From contig NC_070560.1 in NCBI RefSeq assembly GCF_026914185.1, positions 7,307,501 to 7,371,500 of the forward strand: a stretch of 64,000 bases of DNA, read 5' to 3'. Within the stretch, counting starts at the first letter, position 1; each line of letters begins with the position of its first letter. A program made the position numbers and the translations under genes. This document shows, piece after piece, positions 20,679-29,939 of this stretch. Under the pieces are notes generated by a model. The model was not told the DNA's origin and ran no database searches. It saw only the letters and a program-made list of their open reading frames with translations. Origin of the DNA: Puccinia triticina. Its lineage: Eukaryota > Basidiomycota > Pucciniomycetes > Pucciniales > Pucciniaceae.

Positions 20679-22694
20679 CCGTTGGGTAGCTGGCTAATGT
20701 ACCTGAGCCCATATGATCAGGCAAGGTCGCAGCAGGATGCTCTGGCTATGAGTTGTGGGCCCGACGATACTCGACTGGCGCTCGAACGCACCCAGGCCCG
20801 GCTGGTGGTCAATGTAAGTCCATCCCATCCTGGTTGGTTCGTCACGGGCCCCGTAGGGCCATATTAATGTGGTTTGAATCCTCTGTTTTCGGGCAGCCTC
20901 ACGCCGATGTGGATGAGCAAGAACGCATACGCATTGCGGCGGATCTACACGTCTACATTACTGGGAAGTACAGGCAGAACTCCGAGTCCATGAGGATAAA
21001 AGACCCCAACAACCCGGGGGGATCGATCCGCGTCACTCAGGACGCGCTAACCAAGTGGAGCCGTTGCATTCTGCACAAGGTACCGGGAATCAACCAGGAC
21101 AACCCGCCCAACATACCCAAATTTGTAAAGGATAAGAAGCCGGCTCCCACTCTGGCCGAGTTGGCTGCTAAGCAAGGGGCGCGACTCAGCAAGCACAAGT
21201 CACGCGCCTCTCCGACAAAATCTCTGGTGCAGTCAACCACAACGCCCAAGCACCCCCTCCCCCCCCCCTACCACGCCTGCGCAGGCTGCATCACCAAGCA
21301 AGTCCTTGGCAACCCTAGCCCCGCGACGTGGCCCAGCCCCCATGCCTGAGAAGAAAGGTTTTGTTTTCACCCCGGTCCGAGTCTCCTCAGCTGCCGCGTG
21401 ATCCCTGGTTGTTGGGTTCCCGGGTCGGGCGGTGTGGCAAAGTCGCAGGCCGAGTTGTCCCCAAGTACTAATGATGCAACCGCCCTCGGGTTTGACTTAA
21501 CAGCCCTTGGCGTTGAGGATGAGGATGATGGTAGGGATACACCAGTCACCCAATCTGGACTCCCCCCTGCCGGTGAATCGGACGAGCTAGACACGACTGC
21601 GTCAGAAGCTGAGGACCCAGCTCCAGTTGCCGGTGATCACTTGGTCCAATTGGTCCCCTCAACTTGCCACACTCGGGATGTGAGCTCAGATATCGAGGTA
21701 ATGCCACACCACAGCGTTCCGGTTGGCGTCCATTGGTCCCCCGCTCGGAAGATCACTCGCACCCCGGCTCCGCATGGGATTGCGCAGACGGTTAGTCGGT
21801 CGGTGTTTGGGCGAACTCGGTCTTCCCCACGGTTCTCGGAAGATTCCAGCCCCAAGATTGGACTTGCCAAACTCCTGGATCAGTATGAGCTTGCCCACCA
21901 CCCATCTCCAATTAAATGAGGCCGGCCGGTCACTCGGGATTGAGGACTTCCTCAGCCTATGCAACGTCCCCAAGGAGGATCACCTCTCCCGCAGGTTGAT
22001 CAAACTCTCCCACATCAACCGATGGGACTATTTCCTCGATGTCTCCTCACACAAACTCGAGAAGCTCAAGTTCCCCCATCCCCTTGCATCACAATTGATG
22101 AAGGGGGCCACGTGGTTAATCCCTACGCACACCATCGCGGATGACAACGTGGCCAGCCCCAAGAAGGAGCGCGGCCCCCCAGTTCAATCACCAACCCACA
22201 CAGGCACGCCGGACGGCCCTCTGGTGGGCTTGACTTCTGGGAGCACCTCCGTCCGAGCGGACTTTGCCACCCCTGCCACACCAATCACCCCACATGGCCC
22301 CGCCGAGCCCGCGCGTACCCGCGAGGAGGCATCAGATCCCAAAGACGCCACCTCTGACGAATCTCAGCCATCCCATTCAGCCATTCTGCAATCCGAGGTC
22401 GCCCCCAGTCAGGAGTTTTAACACATGAAAACTCCTGTGGTAAGTAGCACCATTGGTGCCAGTTTCAATTGTTTTTCCTTTCCTCCGTCAGTCTCACACA
22501 CATTGTCATAGTTCCTTGATACTCCCCCGCCTTGGGCCCACGTCATGCCGAGTTAGTCAGAACCATCTATTGCCATCTATGAAATCCCACATAAGCCGAT
22601 TAAATACATGCAATGAATGCCGATGGGATAAGCCCATAACATGAGACCCACAAATCAGCCAATGGCGCGGGGTCTCAATTTGTGACCCACTGCT

Positions 22695-22855
22695 GCACAA
22701 GTCAGACAGGTGTCTCGCGGCCGAAGCCCATGTGCCCCATAGGACATTGAGTGAGGCAGAACTCTACCTTGAGACCCACAGCGGCAGAGTTTCAAAGGCA
22801 GGCGGGTGTCTCGCGGCCGAAGCCCATGAGCCCCATGGGAGATTGGGCTACAGCG
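22695..22855 (+). repeat. Short direct duplication between the two convergent genes
   Basis: GGTGTCTCGCGGCCGAAGCC followed by CATGTGCCCCATAGGA near 22710 recurs with two changes near 22807. It lies in the intergenic spacer of the transposon; no function is apparent. Confidence 0.6.
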
Positions 22856-23124
22856 GAGAACAATTTATCTTGCAGCGCCTTGGACCAGTCGGACTTTTCC
22901 AAGGTGCTGGTGTAGGGCCAAAGATGGCCTTATGTCCAGGCTTTTGGGTGACTCATGCATGAGGTTCAGGAACCTCATGCTCACCTCTTCCAGGCGCGGC
23001 ACGCGGGAACATACGCAACATCTCTTTTGTAAGATATGATGCCACCCAGGGCTTTGATTGCGTGTTTGTGGGGAATTGCTAACATACATCCGGAAAGTTG
23101 ACGGAATCCCAATAACTATGATGT

Positions 23125-24505
23125 TTATTGACCGGCCGAGTACCCCCTGCCGAGGAAGAGACCCCTCATCAACGCCGGAGTCACAAAGGTTGGCAAGAAA
23201 TCTTTGATGATCTTGGCGTTGGCGCGGGTCCCAGTGAGGACTTGGTGGCATTTCAATTGGGACTCGAGGACGGCGAACACCTTCTCAATCGGGTTGTAGT
23301 CCGGCGAGTAGGTTGGCAGGTACATGAGTAAGACGCCCGCGGCTGCGCAGATCTGAGCAACCTCCCCCCCATGGTGGATCTGTGCGTTATCCATCACAAG
23401 GATGCTGTTTCTCCCAGGAAAGGGGTTCATAGCCGGCATCTAGCAATACACCATTACGGTAAAAATCAGCAATGGAAGCCACAGTGCAACCAAAAATATG
23501 AAGCACTCACCAAAACCGTCTCAATGAAGTACTGCATGTCCAGACAACACATAGACCCGACTTGGGCTATTGTCCCAAGCAACCCGTCCAATGATACCGC
23601 GGGCATGACCGTAATTTGGTTGGCTTGGAGCGCCTTTGGAATCCTCTTGGTGCGTAGGCCCTGAGTGGCCCACGCAGTGTCACGCGCGTGGGTCCCAAGG
23701 GACACACCACATTTGTCTGAGCCAGGAAAACAAGCTCAGCTCCTTGTGCGTCGGACGCAATGGGGGAAAATGAGAGTGAACTCACCCAGAAAAACCAAGT
23801 ATTCGGCAGGGAAGTGCCCAATCCGGTCAGTATATCGGAACCTGGCCGCCTCGTCTTGGTTTGTGTTGTACGTACGGGCCACCTTCTTGGTCAACAGGAG
23901 CCGAGTCTTCAATTCGGCGGCTATGGTGGAGATTGGGTGGCGAGTCCCCGTAATTGCTTGTATGTATGTGACTTTGAATCTTGTCAAGGTATAACGTGGG
24001 CTCAGCTTTGAGAGCGTTCAATACAAACTCTGCCTCCTCGCGAGAGAAGGCTAACGGGCGGCCACGGTCAAGATACAGCGCCGGATCTCTAACGACGTCC
24101 CTGGCTCGTCGGTACAAACTGTTCCAGCGCGAGAGGGAGTCTGGCAAGACATTCTGGTCAATAGTCGCATTGATCTCGGCAAGGGGTATGCCGCGCAGGC
24201 TGAGTTTGACCACGATTGCCTTCACTTCGGGGGCATACTTGACCTAGACCATGTCTGGATCCGAGGGCAAAATGGGGTGTCAGCCATGGTTAGGGGAATC
24301 AGTCGTTTGGTCAGATGGCCAAGGGATGGCAAAGGGGAAGGTTAAAAGGGCTGCGCTGACTCACCGAACTGGTGAAATTTTTTTTGGGCGGTTGGGGATC
24401 CGGCGAGGCTGGCTGGCGGTTGGTTCCGGCTGGCTGGTGGGTGGGTGCGGCTGAGATGTGGGTGGGTCCGATCGGGCGGGGAGGTGGGGCTGGGTCGGGG
24501 GGCAT
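23125..24505 (-). CDS. Tc1/mariner (IS630-like) DD34E transposase, one 1-nt frameshift
   Basis: Four exons: 24505-24365, 24243-23786, 23716-23511 and 23439-23125, with GTGAG donors and AG acceptors; a CTGAC branch motif precedes the first acceptor. Exon 1 lies in the inverted end and is in phase with exon 2 (TSS then VKYAPEVKAIVVKLSLRG). The N-terminal half is a helix-turn-helix region. The DDE core shows VFL followed by an Asp whose codon is split by intron 2, then VMDNAQIHHG, 34 residues, and SPDYNPIEKVF. Summed exons are one base too long. Coding frames on either side of a four-base C run (23946-23949) fit if one base is extra, between LYLDKIQSHI and GTRHPISTIAAEL. Without that base the protein would be 372 residues, normal for the family. 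It would cut at the TIRs and insert the element. Confidence 0.85.
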
Positions 24506-24666
24506 TTTGGTGGGGGGGGGGGGGGGTGGGGGTATGGGAGAGAAGGAGAGAGGGAAGGAGTGCGAAGAGTGGAAGAATTGGAAGAATACAGGGGAGGGGG
24601 CTGAGAAAATAAATTTTGTTTGTCGGATCCTCAGGCTGCCGGAACCGCAAGCTTTTCGAGAATGGC
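24359..24666 (-). repeat. Right long inverted end of the two-gene transposon
   Basis: Complement of the left end. Carries the transposase start ATG (24505) and first exon, a long G run (complement poly-C) and the terminal GCCATTCTCGAAAAGCTTGC read leftward. Confidence 0.88.
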
Positions 24667-24936
24667 AGCTTACCGGGAGCAGAGCGGGAGGTGGGCATAG
24701 TCCAAGGAGCGGTAGTAGAGTAGGTGGCGTGCCGCGTAGGCGCGCGCCAAGGTCTCCGGCAGCAGGCAGAACAAGCTCGCGCGCCACGCAGCACAGGTCC
24801 GCAGCAGGGGCTGCAAACCTAGGTGGGCAAGGGTCAACCGGTGCCGGCAGGAAGCACCCGGTAGATCCGTCAAACCCAACCTAGACGCCAAACTCAATCC
24901 GCCGACTCTCGCAGGATAATTTTCGCCCCCACCCAC
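24667..24936 (-). pseudogene. Orphan GC-rich exon abutting the transposon end
   Basis: Read leftward, an open frame gives LTLAHLGLQPLLRTCAAWRA and LFCLLPETLARAYAARHL, and ends ...LPLCSR exactly at a GTAAGC splice donor formed at the transposon border. The amphipathic, Leu/Ala-rich text and high GC resemble a host gene exon. I cannot name the family. Its partner exons are absent on the far side of the transposon, so this may be a host gene cut by insertion or a captured fragment. Confidence 0.35.
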
Positions 24937-25830
24937 CCACCCAGTTAGGGGTCCCGCCCGCCCGTCGGGCTCAGACCTTAGGGCTTAGTGCTCTCACAGA
25001 GAGAGAAGGATACACATCCCAAGGCGGAATGTGGTCGTCTCTTTCCAATCCTCCTACCTTCTACTCTACCTTCAGCCATCACGGCAACAGGCGGAGAGAG
25101 GAAGGAGAGAGGAGAAGCCAACCTTATCCCACACTTGGAGGGCTTGGGGAGTTATAGGTGTAACTCCCGGGTCATCCTAGGCAACTAGCGCCAAATAGAA
25201 GGCTAGAGGCTGAAGAAGTAAACCAAATAGACAGACTGGGGAAGAGTATTAATCCCCAGTCCGCCACAGAGAAGACACGAGAGTAGATTGGATGGCTGTA
25301 TTAATGAAAACAAAATGTTTATTAAAAGATCAATAGCGGTCCACTCCGGGATTCCGCATAATTATGTAACCAAGTCAGTACAAAACTGAAAACGTTACAC
25401 TCACACTTTGGAAGCTGGGGTCGACTTTCTTGAAACAAGTATTGCAATAGCCCCTACAATATTAGAGACGCGTGTTTTAAGCAGAACGCACTCTTCGAAG
25501 AGCTGGATGAAAAATGAATGACCGGCCAGGGTACCCGTGGGGCCGTCGTGGCCGGCTGTGTATGAGAAAGGTCGAATCGGGTGTAACCGTCTACGGCTGA
25601 TTTTTTGGCGCACGTTTGACGCCTGTTCAAGACGACGAGGAACCTGTTTGCATTATTCCGCTTTGTTTCTCTAATCAACATAAATAGGAGATTTTTCAGT
25701 AGGCCTCATATCTCGTTCCACCTCCAACGCTGTTCTTGCAGTCTTGAATCATCATCAAACTGCCGAACTCCATTCCGATCCTCACCGCTTGATATATCTA
25801 CTACTGCTAGCGGGTCTAAAAACAGCAAGC
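24937..25830. other. Intergenic region and promoter/5' leader of the secreted-protein gene
   Basis: No gene seen. TTTATTAAAAGATC and TCAACATAAATAGGAG (25677-25692) are AT-rich candidates for core promoter elements upstream of the start at 25831. Confidence 0.4.
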
Positions 25831-27477
25831 ATGAATCGATTCGTTATTGTTTTATTGTGGACCATTAATTGCTACGCGATGGATGAACCTTGGATGAATC
25901 CGGCTGCTTTCCGGAATGCGGGACCACTGGCCTTAACCAGAGATAGGGCTCCTTCGACGTCGCCTCGTATGCTTCGGGAAGATCACCCAAGCAATCTTAG
26001 TGGATGGGGGCCCAGTAGACAAGAATTGCAAGTGAATCCATCTATTTATTCGTCCCCTCGACCTCGTCAGGTGGATCTAGAAGCTCTCCGTCCCGCTCGC
26101 GTGGACAATTCCGTCAAGTACTACAGTCTCAGATCGGATACACGTCGAAATGAAAATTCAGAGGAGGAGGGCGTGCCGTCTAGACTAAGAGAATATCCTC
26201 TGGTTACCAGTCGGTCAATCGAATACCAAGACTTGAATTCAAAATCAAGCAGGATATTATCTCCGCAGGATATGATAAAACAAAAAAACTCGTATCCTCC
26301 TGACAACAATGAGTCACGACCGGCGCAGAGACCTCGGAAGTTTAGCAAGTTAAGGGGCGCTTTCATCCAGCCGGAAGAACATGAACCGGGCTCTTCGTCC
26401 ACAGGCAATATGAATAGTATCGTCAATCGATTGCCTTCGAATTTGAGCTCCAGATCCTCGATGTTAACGTCAAGTAGACTCATTAATACAGCTAATAATC
26501 AAGATGGGATTTCGGTGAGCGAAGGGGCAAGTCATCAGTTTACAATTCACAATCCTCATAATTTCCCTATCAACAATCAAGGACTCGCGGCGACACATTC
26601 GGGAATAGTTACGAATTCCGGGACTCATCGTGGCGCTAGCAAAGAACATATTCCTGGCTATGAGGAAGACGAATCAGGAGAATTATTAGTCTTTGATAAA
26701 GCGGTTTTTGGCTATTCGACACCAAATATCTTTCAAGCGTGTTTGAAAAGAGACATCAAAGTTTTAAGGCTCATCTCAACAATGTTTGACAGACCGGTAC
26801 TGCAGATGACAGAAGCTATGTTTGCTAAAGGCTATCATAGAGTTTTCCACTTCGACAAAGGTAAAACAAAGGCAAAGGACTTCGATAAGGAGGCAGCGGC
26901 TACAAGGACGAAAGATCTTAAGAATCATAGAAGAAAAAGCTTCCACGATTCATTCAAAAAGCTCTTAGAAAACCAGGAGGCTTGGCTTACACATTGGCGC
27001 AAGATGACGGGCATAGATTTCACCCCTTTGGCTGAAGAGGCAGAAGCTTACAATGAATCCTTTCAACTGCGGAAACTTCTCATAACATTTTTATTTTATG
27101 TTGAGATGATAAATACAATCGTACCTAGTCGTCCGAATATGAAAGAGGAAGCAGGAAGAGAACTACAAGAAGCAGCATATTTCTTCAAAAATTACTTGCT
27201 CAAAGGCACCTCTTCAGATAAAAGAATTGTGGGCAAAGAAGACCTGAAAAATCAAAAGAAGATCAGAAAAAATACTGTCCATGCACGACCCATTCCTTTT
27301 CATTCTGCTCTTTGGTCTTTGTTAGAAGTGTGGATGAAATCATGCAGGAAAGAGCTCTATCAAGCAGCAACTGGAACATCCAAAAAAAAAACTCTTCTTA
27401 CTGCCAAAAACTTCTTCACTACTATTTTCAACCACTCTATTGAACAGTTTTGCAATAGATTGAATGCAAAACAATGA
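25831..27477 (+). CDS. Predicted secreted protein, 548 aa, no known domain
   Basis: Single open frame from ATG 25831. The N-terminus MNRFVIVLLWTINCYA is a compact signal peptide, with cleavage plausible after CYA. Residues ~20-290 are Ser/Arg/Asn/Pro-rich and probably disordered. The C-terminal ~250 residues are helical and charged (for example EDESGELLVFDKAVFGYSTP, FFKNYLLKG, FFTTIFNHSIEQFCNRLN). There is no cysteine pattern of small effectors. AATAAA-like CAAAAATAAAATATGG follows within 25 nt of the stop. Proteins of this layout are common in plant-pathogenic rusts, where many are exported during infection; that role is inference. Confidence 0.78.
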   Translation: MNRFVIVLLWTINCYAMDEPWMNPAAFRNAGPLALTRDRAPSTSPRMLREDHPSNLSGWGPSRQELQVNPSIYSSPRPRQVDLEALRPARVDNSVKYYSLRSDTRRNENSEEEGVPSRLREYPLVTSRSIEYQDLNSKSSRILSPQDMIKQKNSYPPDNNESRPAQRPRKFSKLRGAFIQPEEHEPGSSSTGNMNSIVNRLPSNLSSRSSMLTSSRLINTANNQDGISVSEGASHQFTIHNPHNFPINNQGLAATHSGIVTNSGTHRGASKEHIPGYEEDESGELLVFDKAVFGYSTPNIFQACLKRDIKVLRLISTMFDRPVLQMTEAMFAKGYHRVFHFDKGKTKAKDFDKEAAATRTKDLKNHRRKSFHDSFKKLLENQEAWLTHWRKMTGIDFTPLAEEAEAYNESFQLRKLLITFLFYVEMINTIVPSRPNMKEEAGRELQEAAYFFKNYLLKGTSSDKRIVGKEDLKNQKKIRKNTVHARPIPFHSALWSLLEVWMKSCRKELYQAATGTSKKKTLLTAKNFFTTIFNHSIEQFCNRLNAKQ

Positions 27478-27626
27478 TTTTTCATGTCTTTTCAAAAATA
27501 AAATATGGTTCCAGCACACAGACCACTTGTTTTTATCTCACTAGTGTTTCATTTGTTTGGTCATCATAAGAATAAAAACATGGTGCTTTGGGTTTTACAG
27601 GATCAAGATGACTTTGCAGAAGTAGT

Positions 27627-27795
27627 GGAGGACTTCCCGTTGACTTTGAATAAATCTGGAATTCCAGATTTCACAGGGGAATCTGGAATCTGGAACTCTG
27701 GATCCCTTCGGGGAGCTTCGGGGACCAAGATTTCACTGCGAAAGCTGAAATCTGTCGCCTCAGATCCGGATTTCCAGATCGACGGGAAGTCCTCC
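27627..27795. mobile_element. 169-bp MITE, family GGAGGACTTCCCGT
   Basis: Terminal inverted repeats GGAGGACTTCCCGT / ACGGGAAGTCCTCC flanked by a 3-bp AGT duplication (27624-27626, 27796-27798), which fits a PIF/Harbinger-like target size. The interior is partly palindromic (TCTGGAATTCCAGA). A related copy in opposite orientation is at 48539-48707. Confidence 0.8.
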
Positions 27796-27849
27796 AGTGA
27801 AAAGGAATGGGGTTGAGTTTTGCATCTCATCCATTTCTCCCCCAAAAAA

Positions 27850-29389
27850 TACATGAATCAGTTCAATGTGAAGGGCTTGATATTGGAATTGGATTGCCCA
27901 CTACTGCTGCACTGTATTACAATGCCATTGCACTGTTATGGTCTGTTTTGGGGAGAGGAAGATGGAGTCTGGGGTCTGGGGTTCTGGGGGTTCTTGATCC
28001 AAGATGGTAGATTGCAGGATGAGGAAGAGGCTTGGATCTCCAGCCTCTTGAACCTTGAGTATGGTCCATGACATTTACGTGTAGTCAATGTACATGTGAG
28101 TCTGCGCTGCGGAGCCCGCGCTACGGCTCATAACATGCACAGTACCTGTGGTCAACAAATTGTGGCCCTGGGTCATCACTAAGTTCTCATCCAGACAGTT
28201 TACTTCTAAGCTCAATGATTAGTTAAAAAATTGATTGGAAATGCTGAGGTTGAACTGATGCCAGTCAGTAATTGAGTTCATTGGTTCAACCCTATTTTTT
28301 TGTGACTCAGGGGACTTGAGTGACAAGATGGTATGGAGAAAGCTCTCCAGCTTGGACTCAAGTCCAGGATGAAGATGGTACCATGACTACGGCAAGACTC
28401 AAAGTGGGTAGCACCCTTAGACTACAACAATGCTCACATATCTGAATACTTGAACCTACTTCTACACCAAGATTGTTGACCTACTTTTAGGAAGTTTGCC
28501 TTAATAACTGTTCATCATTTTTCTAGTATCCAGATTATCTTCCATAGTGTCATAAGTAAGCTCACCAGTGTTGATCATTGAAGTTAACCCCAACCCACCG
28601 GTGTGTCTAAATCAATCAAGTCCCTCAATTTCAGGGGGAAAGCTGTGCTACTGGGACACTCCCTAGGTGGGACCTTAGTGCCAAGTTGGTAGCATGGGAG
28701 AATTATTGATTTTGGCAGATATTTTTTGAAACAAGCCTCATCCATCCATCTCTGGGTGTTTTTTTTTTCTTGGTTGGATTTACATGATGGCCAATGCCTC
28801 CCCCATCCACATTTTCATCTTGACATCTATCCTTTTCCTGTGTATCATTTTCACATTTTGAGTCTTTACAGTGCAAGATGTAGGCCCCAAAAAGTGGAAA
28901 GATTCTTCACAACCTTGCACATATCTTGTTCTGCCAAATCTCAATCTCACAATGCAATGTGATGGAGCTACAATGGATTGAAAAAGGCTGGGTTCCTGAT
29001 TCTCTCAGGCCGTGGATTGACTTAGCACAAAGCCCAGAAAATCCCCCTCCTTGGGCCGTACCTGTGTAATGGGATCCCCCTTCCAACAACAAAGGGAGTT
29101 AGGTAAGTTAGCTGATGTGTACTTTTCAAGCCCAGTCTGAGGAAACTTTTTTTTTGTAATTGGTAAATCTAATCTTTGCGCATGGCTATTTGACCACTAG
29201 CTCTGCCATCAGTGGAGGGCTTCTGGTCAGTCCTGAAGGCCTGCAATGGTGTAAGACTCAAAAGTGGTTGTGAAACCCTTTGGCTGAATGGAGAAGGGGA
29301 TGAAGGAGTTGCAAGCTCTGTCCTTCTATACTACCAGCTACAAGATCCACCAAGCTCAGCTTGGCAAGTTTTAATAAGATGATAGGAGT
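27850..29389. other. Intergenic region, no gene recognised
   Basis: AT-moderate sequence without a sustained coding frame; short open frames lack support. No clear repeat boundary was identified. Confidence 0.45.
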
Positions 29390-29830
29390 GGTATGCTCAA
29401 GATGATTTTGTTTGATACACTGTATAAAGAGCTGTTATTGATATGGAAGGGTTGTTATGAGTATGTTTGTAGTTTGTACAATGTGGTGAGTGAATCACTG
29501 GTGAGTAATAAACTGGGGGGAGAGAGCTCCTCATATAGACAAATGTGAGTGATTTTTGCTCCAGGGGGGCTGTGCAAATACAGGAGTGGCTGTGTACAGA
29601 TTATTCAAGGGGTGCATACATGAGTGAGGCTGTGCTTAATTTATGCAAGGAGGTGCATAAATGAGGTGGAGAACAATGGGGTTGCAGGGCACAGCCTGCA
29701 GGGGCAGTGCTACATGATGTAATGCAGATGGCAAACAAAGACAAACTAATATATGCAGTGGAGCTGGGTTGGAGCAGGGGATGTATGGAAGTGTATGTGT
29801 ATAGTGAGAGAAAGGTGACTTGAGATGCGT
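29390..29830 (-). repeat. LTR-like repeat family C, fragment (inverted)
   Basis: AACTGGGGGGAGAGAGCTCC followed by TCATATAGACAAATGTGAG (29511-29548) is the complement of a TATA-bearing block at 63719-63757. Further shared text around GTGCAT and ATGCAAGGAGGTGCATAAATG matches 63450-63600. The orientation is opposite to the copies at 59.1 and 63.1 kb. Confidence 0.6.
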
Positions 29831-29939
29831 GACAGGGGTTTGAAGGGATGCTACAGGTTGTCCAAAAGGGCTGACTCCAGTGTAGTGGGACTCTGGTTAT
29901 GCTTCCGGTGGTTAAAAGGGGTAAGTTTGGCCTTAGATC

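Larger units (their letters stand above)
17939..22421 (+). pseudogene. Accessory gene of the two-gene transposon, interrupted by two solo LTRs
   Basis: Exon 1 (ATG 17939) ends at the donor GTGAGT 18081. An acceptor after CATCTCTCAG (about 18155) continues with a second exon ending ATG|GTATGT. Further exons lie at about 18390-18585, 19434-19950, 20679-20813 and 20898-21350. Frame changes near 21350 and 21905 separate the last parts. Around the first LTR, removing the LTR and one copy of the 4-bp target duplication leaves a continuous frame (PPVAR then VILIKHH). Regions seen include NAYLKTVLQHTTWPKF, DEQERIRIAADLHVYITGKY and a C-terminal module SLGIEDFLSLCNV...RWDYFL that resembles a small helical DNA-binding fold. 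I do not recognise a catalytic domain. A role in assisting transposition is inference from position only. Confidence 0.6.
17783..24666. mobile_element. Two-gene Tc1/mariner-type transposon with ~305-bp coding inverted ends
   Basis: The ends at 17783-18086 and 24359-24666 are inverted copies of one another. Each holds a promoter region and a first coding exon beginning MPPDPAPPPRPIGPTHI and ending at a GTGAGT splice donor, after which the two sides diverge. From the right end a DD34E transposase is read leftward; from the left end an unrelated accessory gene is read rightward. The genes converge at about 22.4-23.1 kb. Two solo LTRs have inserted into the accessory gene. A clean TA target duplication was not found at the present ends. 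Confidence 0.8.

Noticed and set aside
24241..24252. A stop codon (ATG GTC TAG) apparently killing the transposase near its start
   Set aside because: The TAG is the 3' splice site of intron 1; exon 1 in the inverted end supplies the start.
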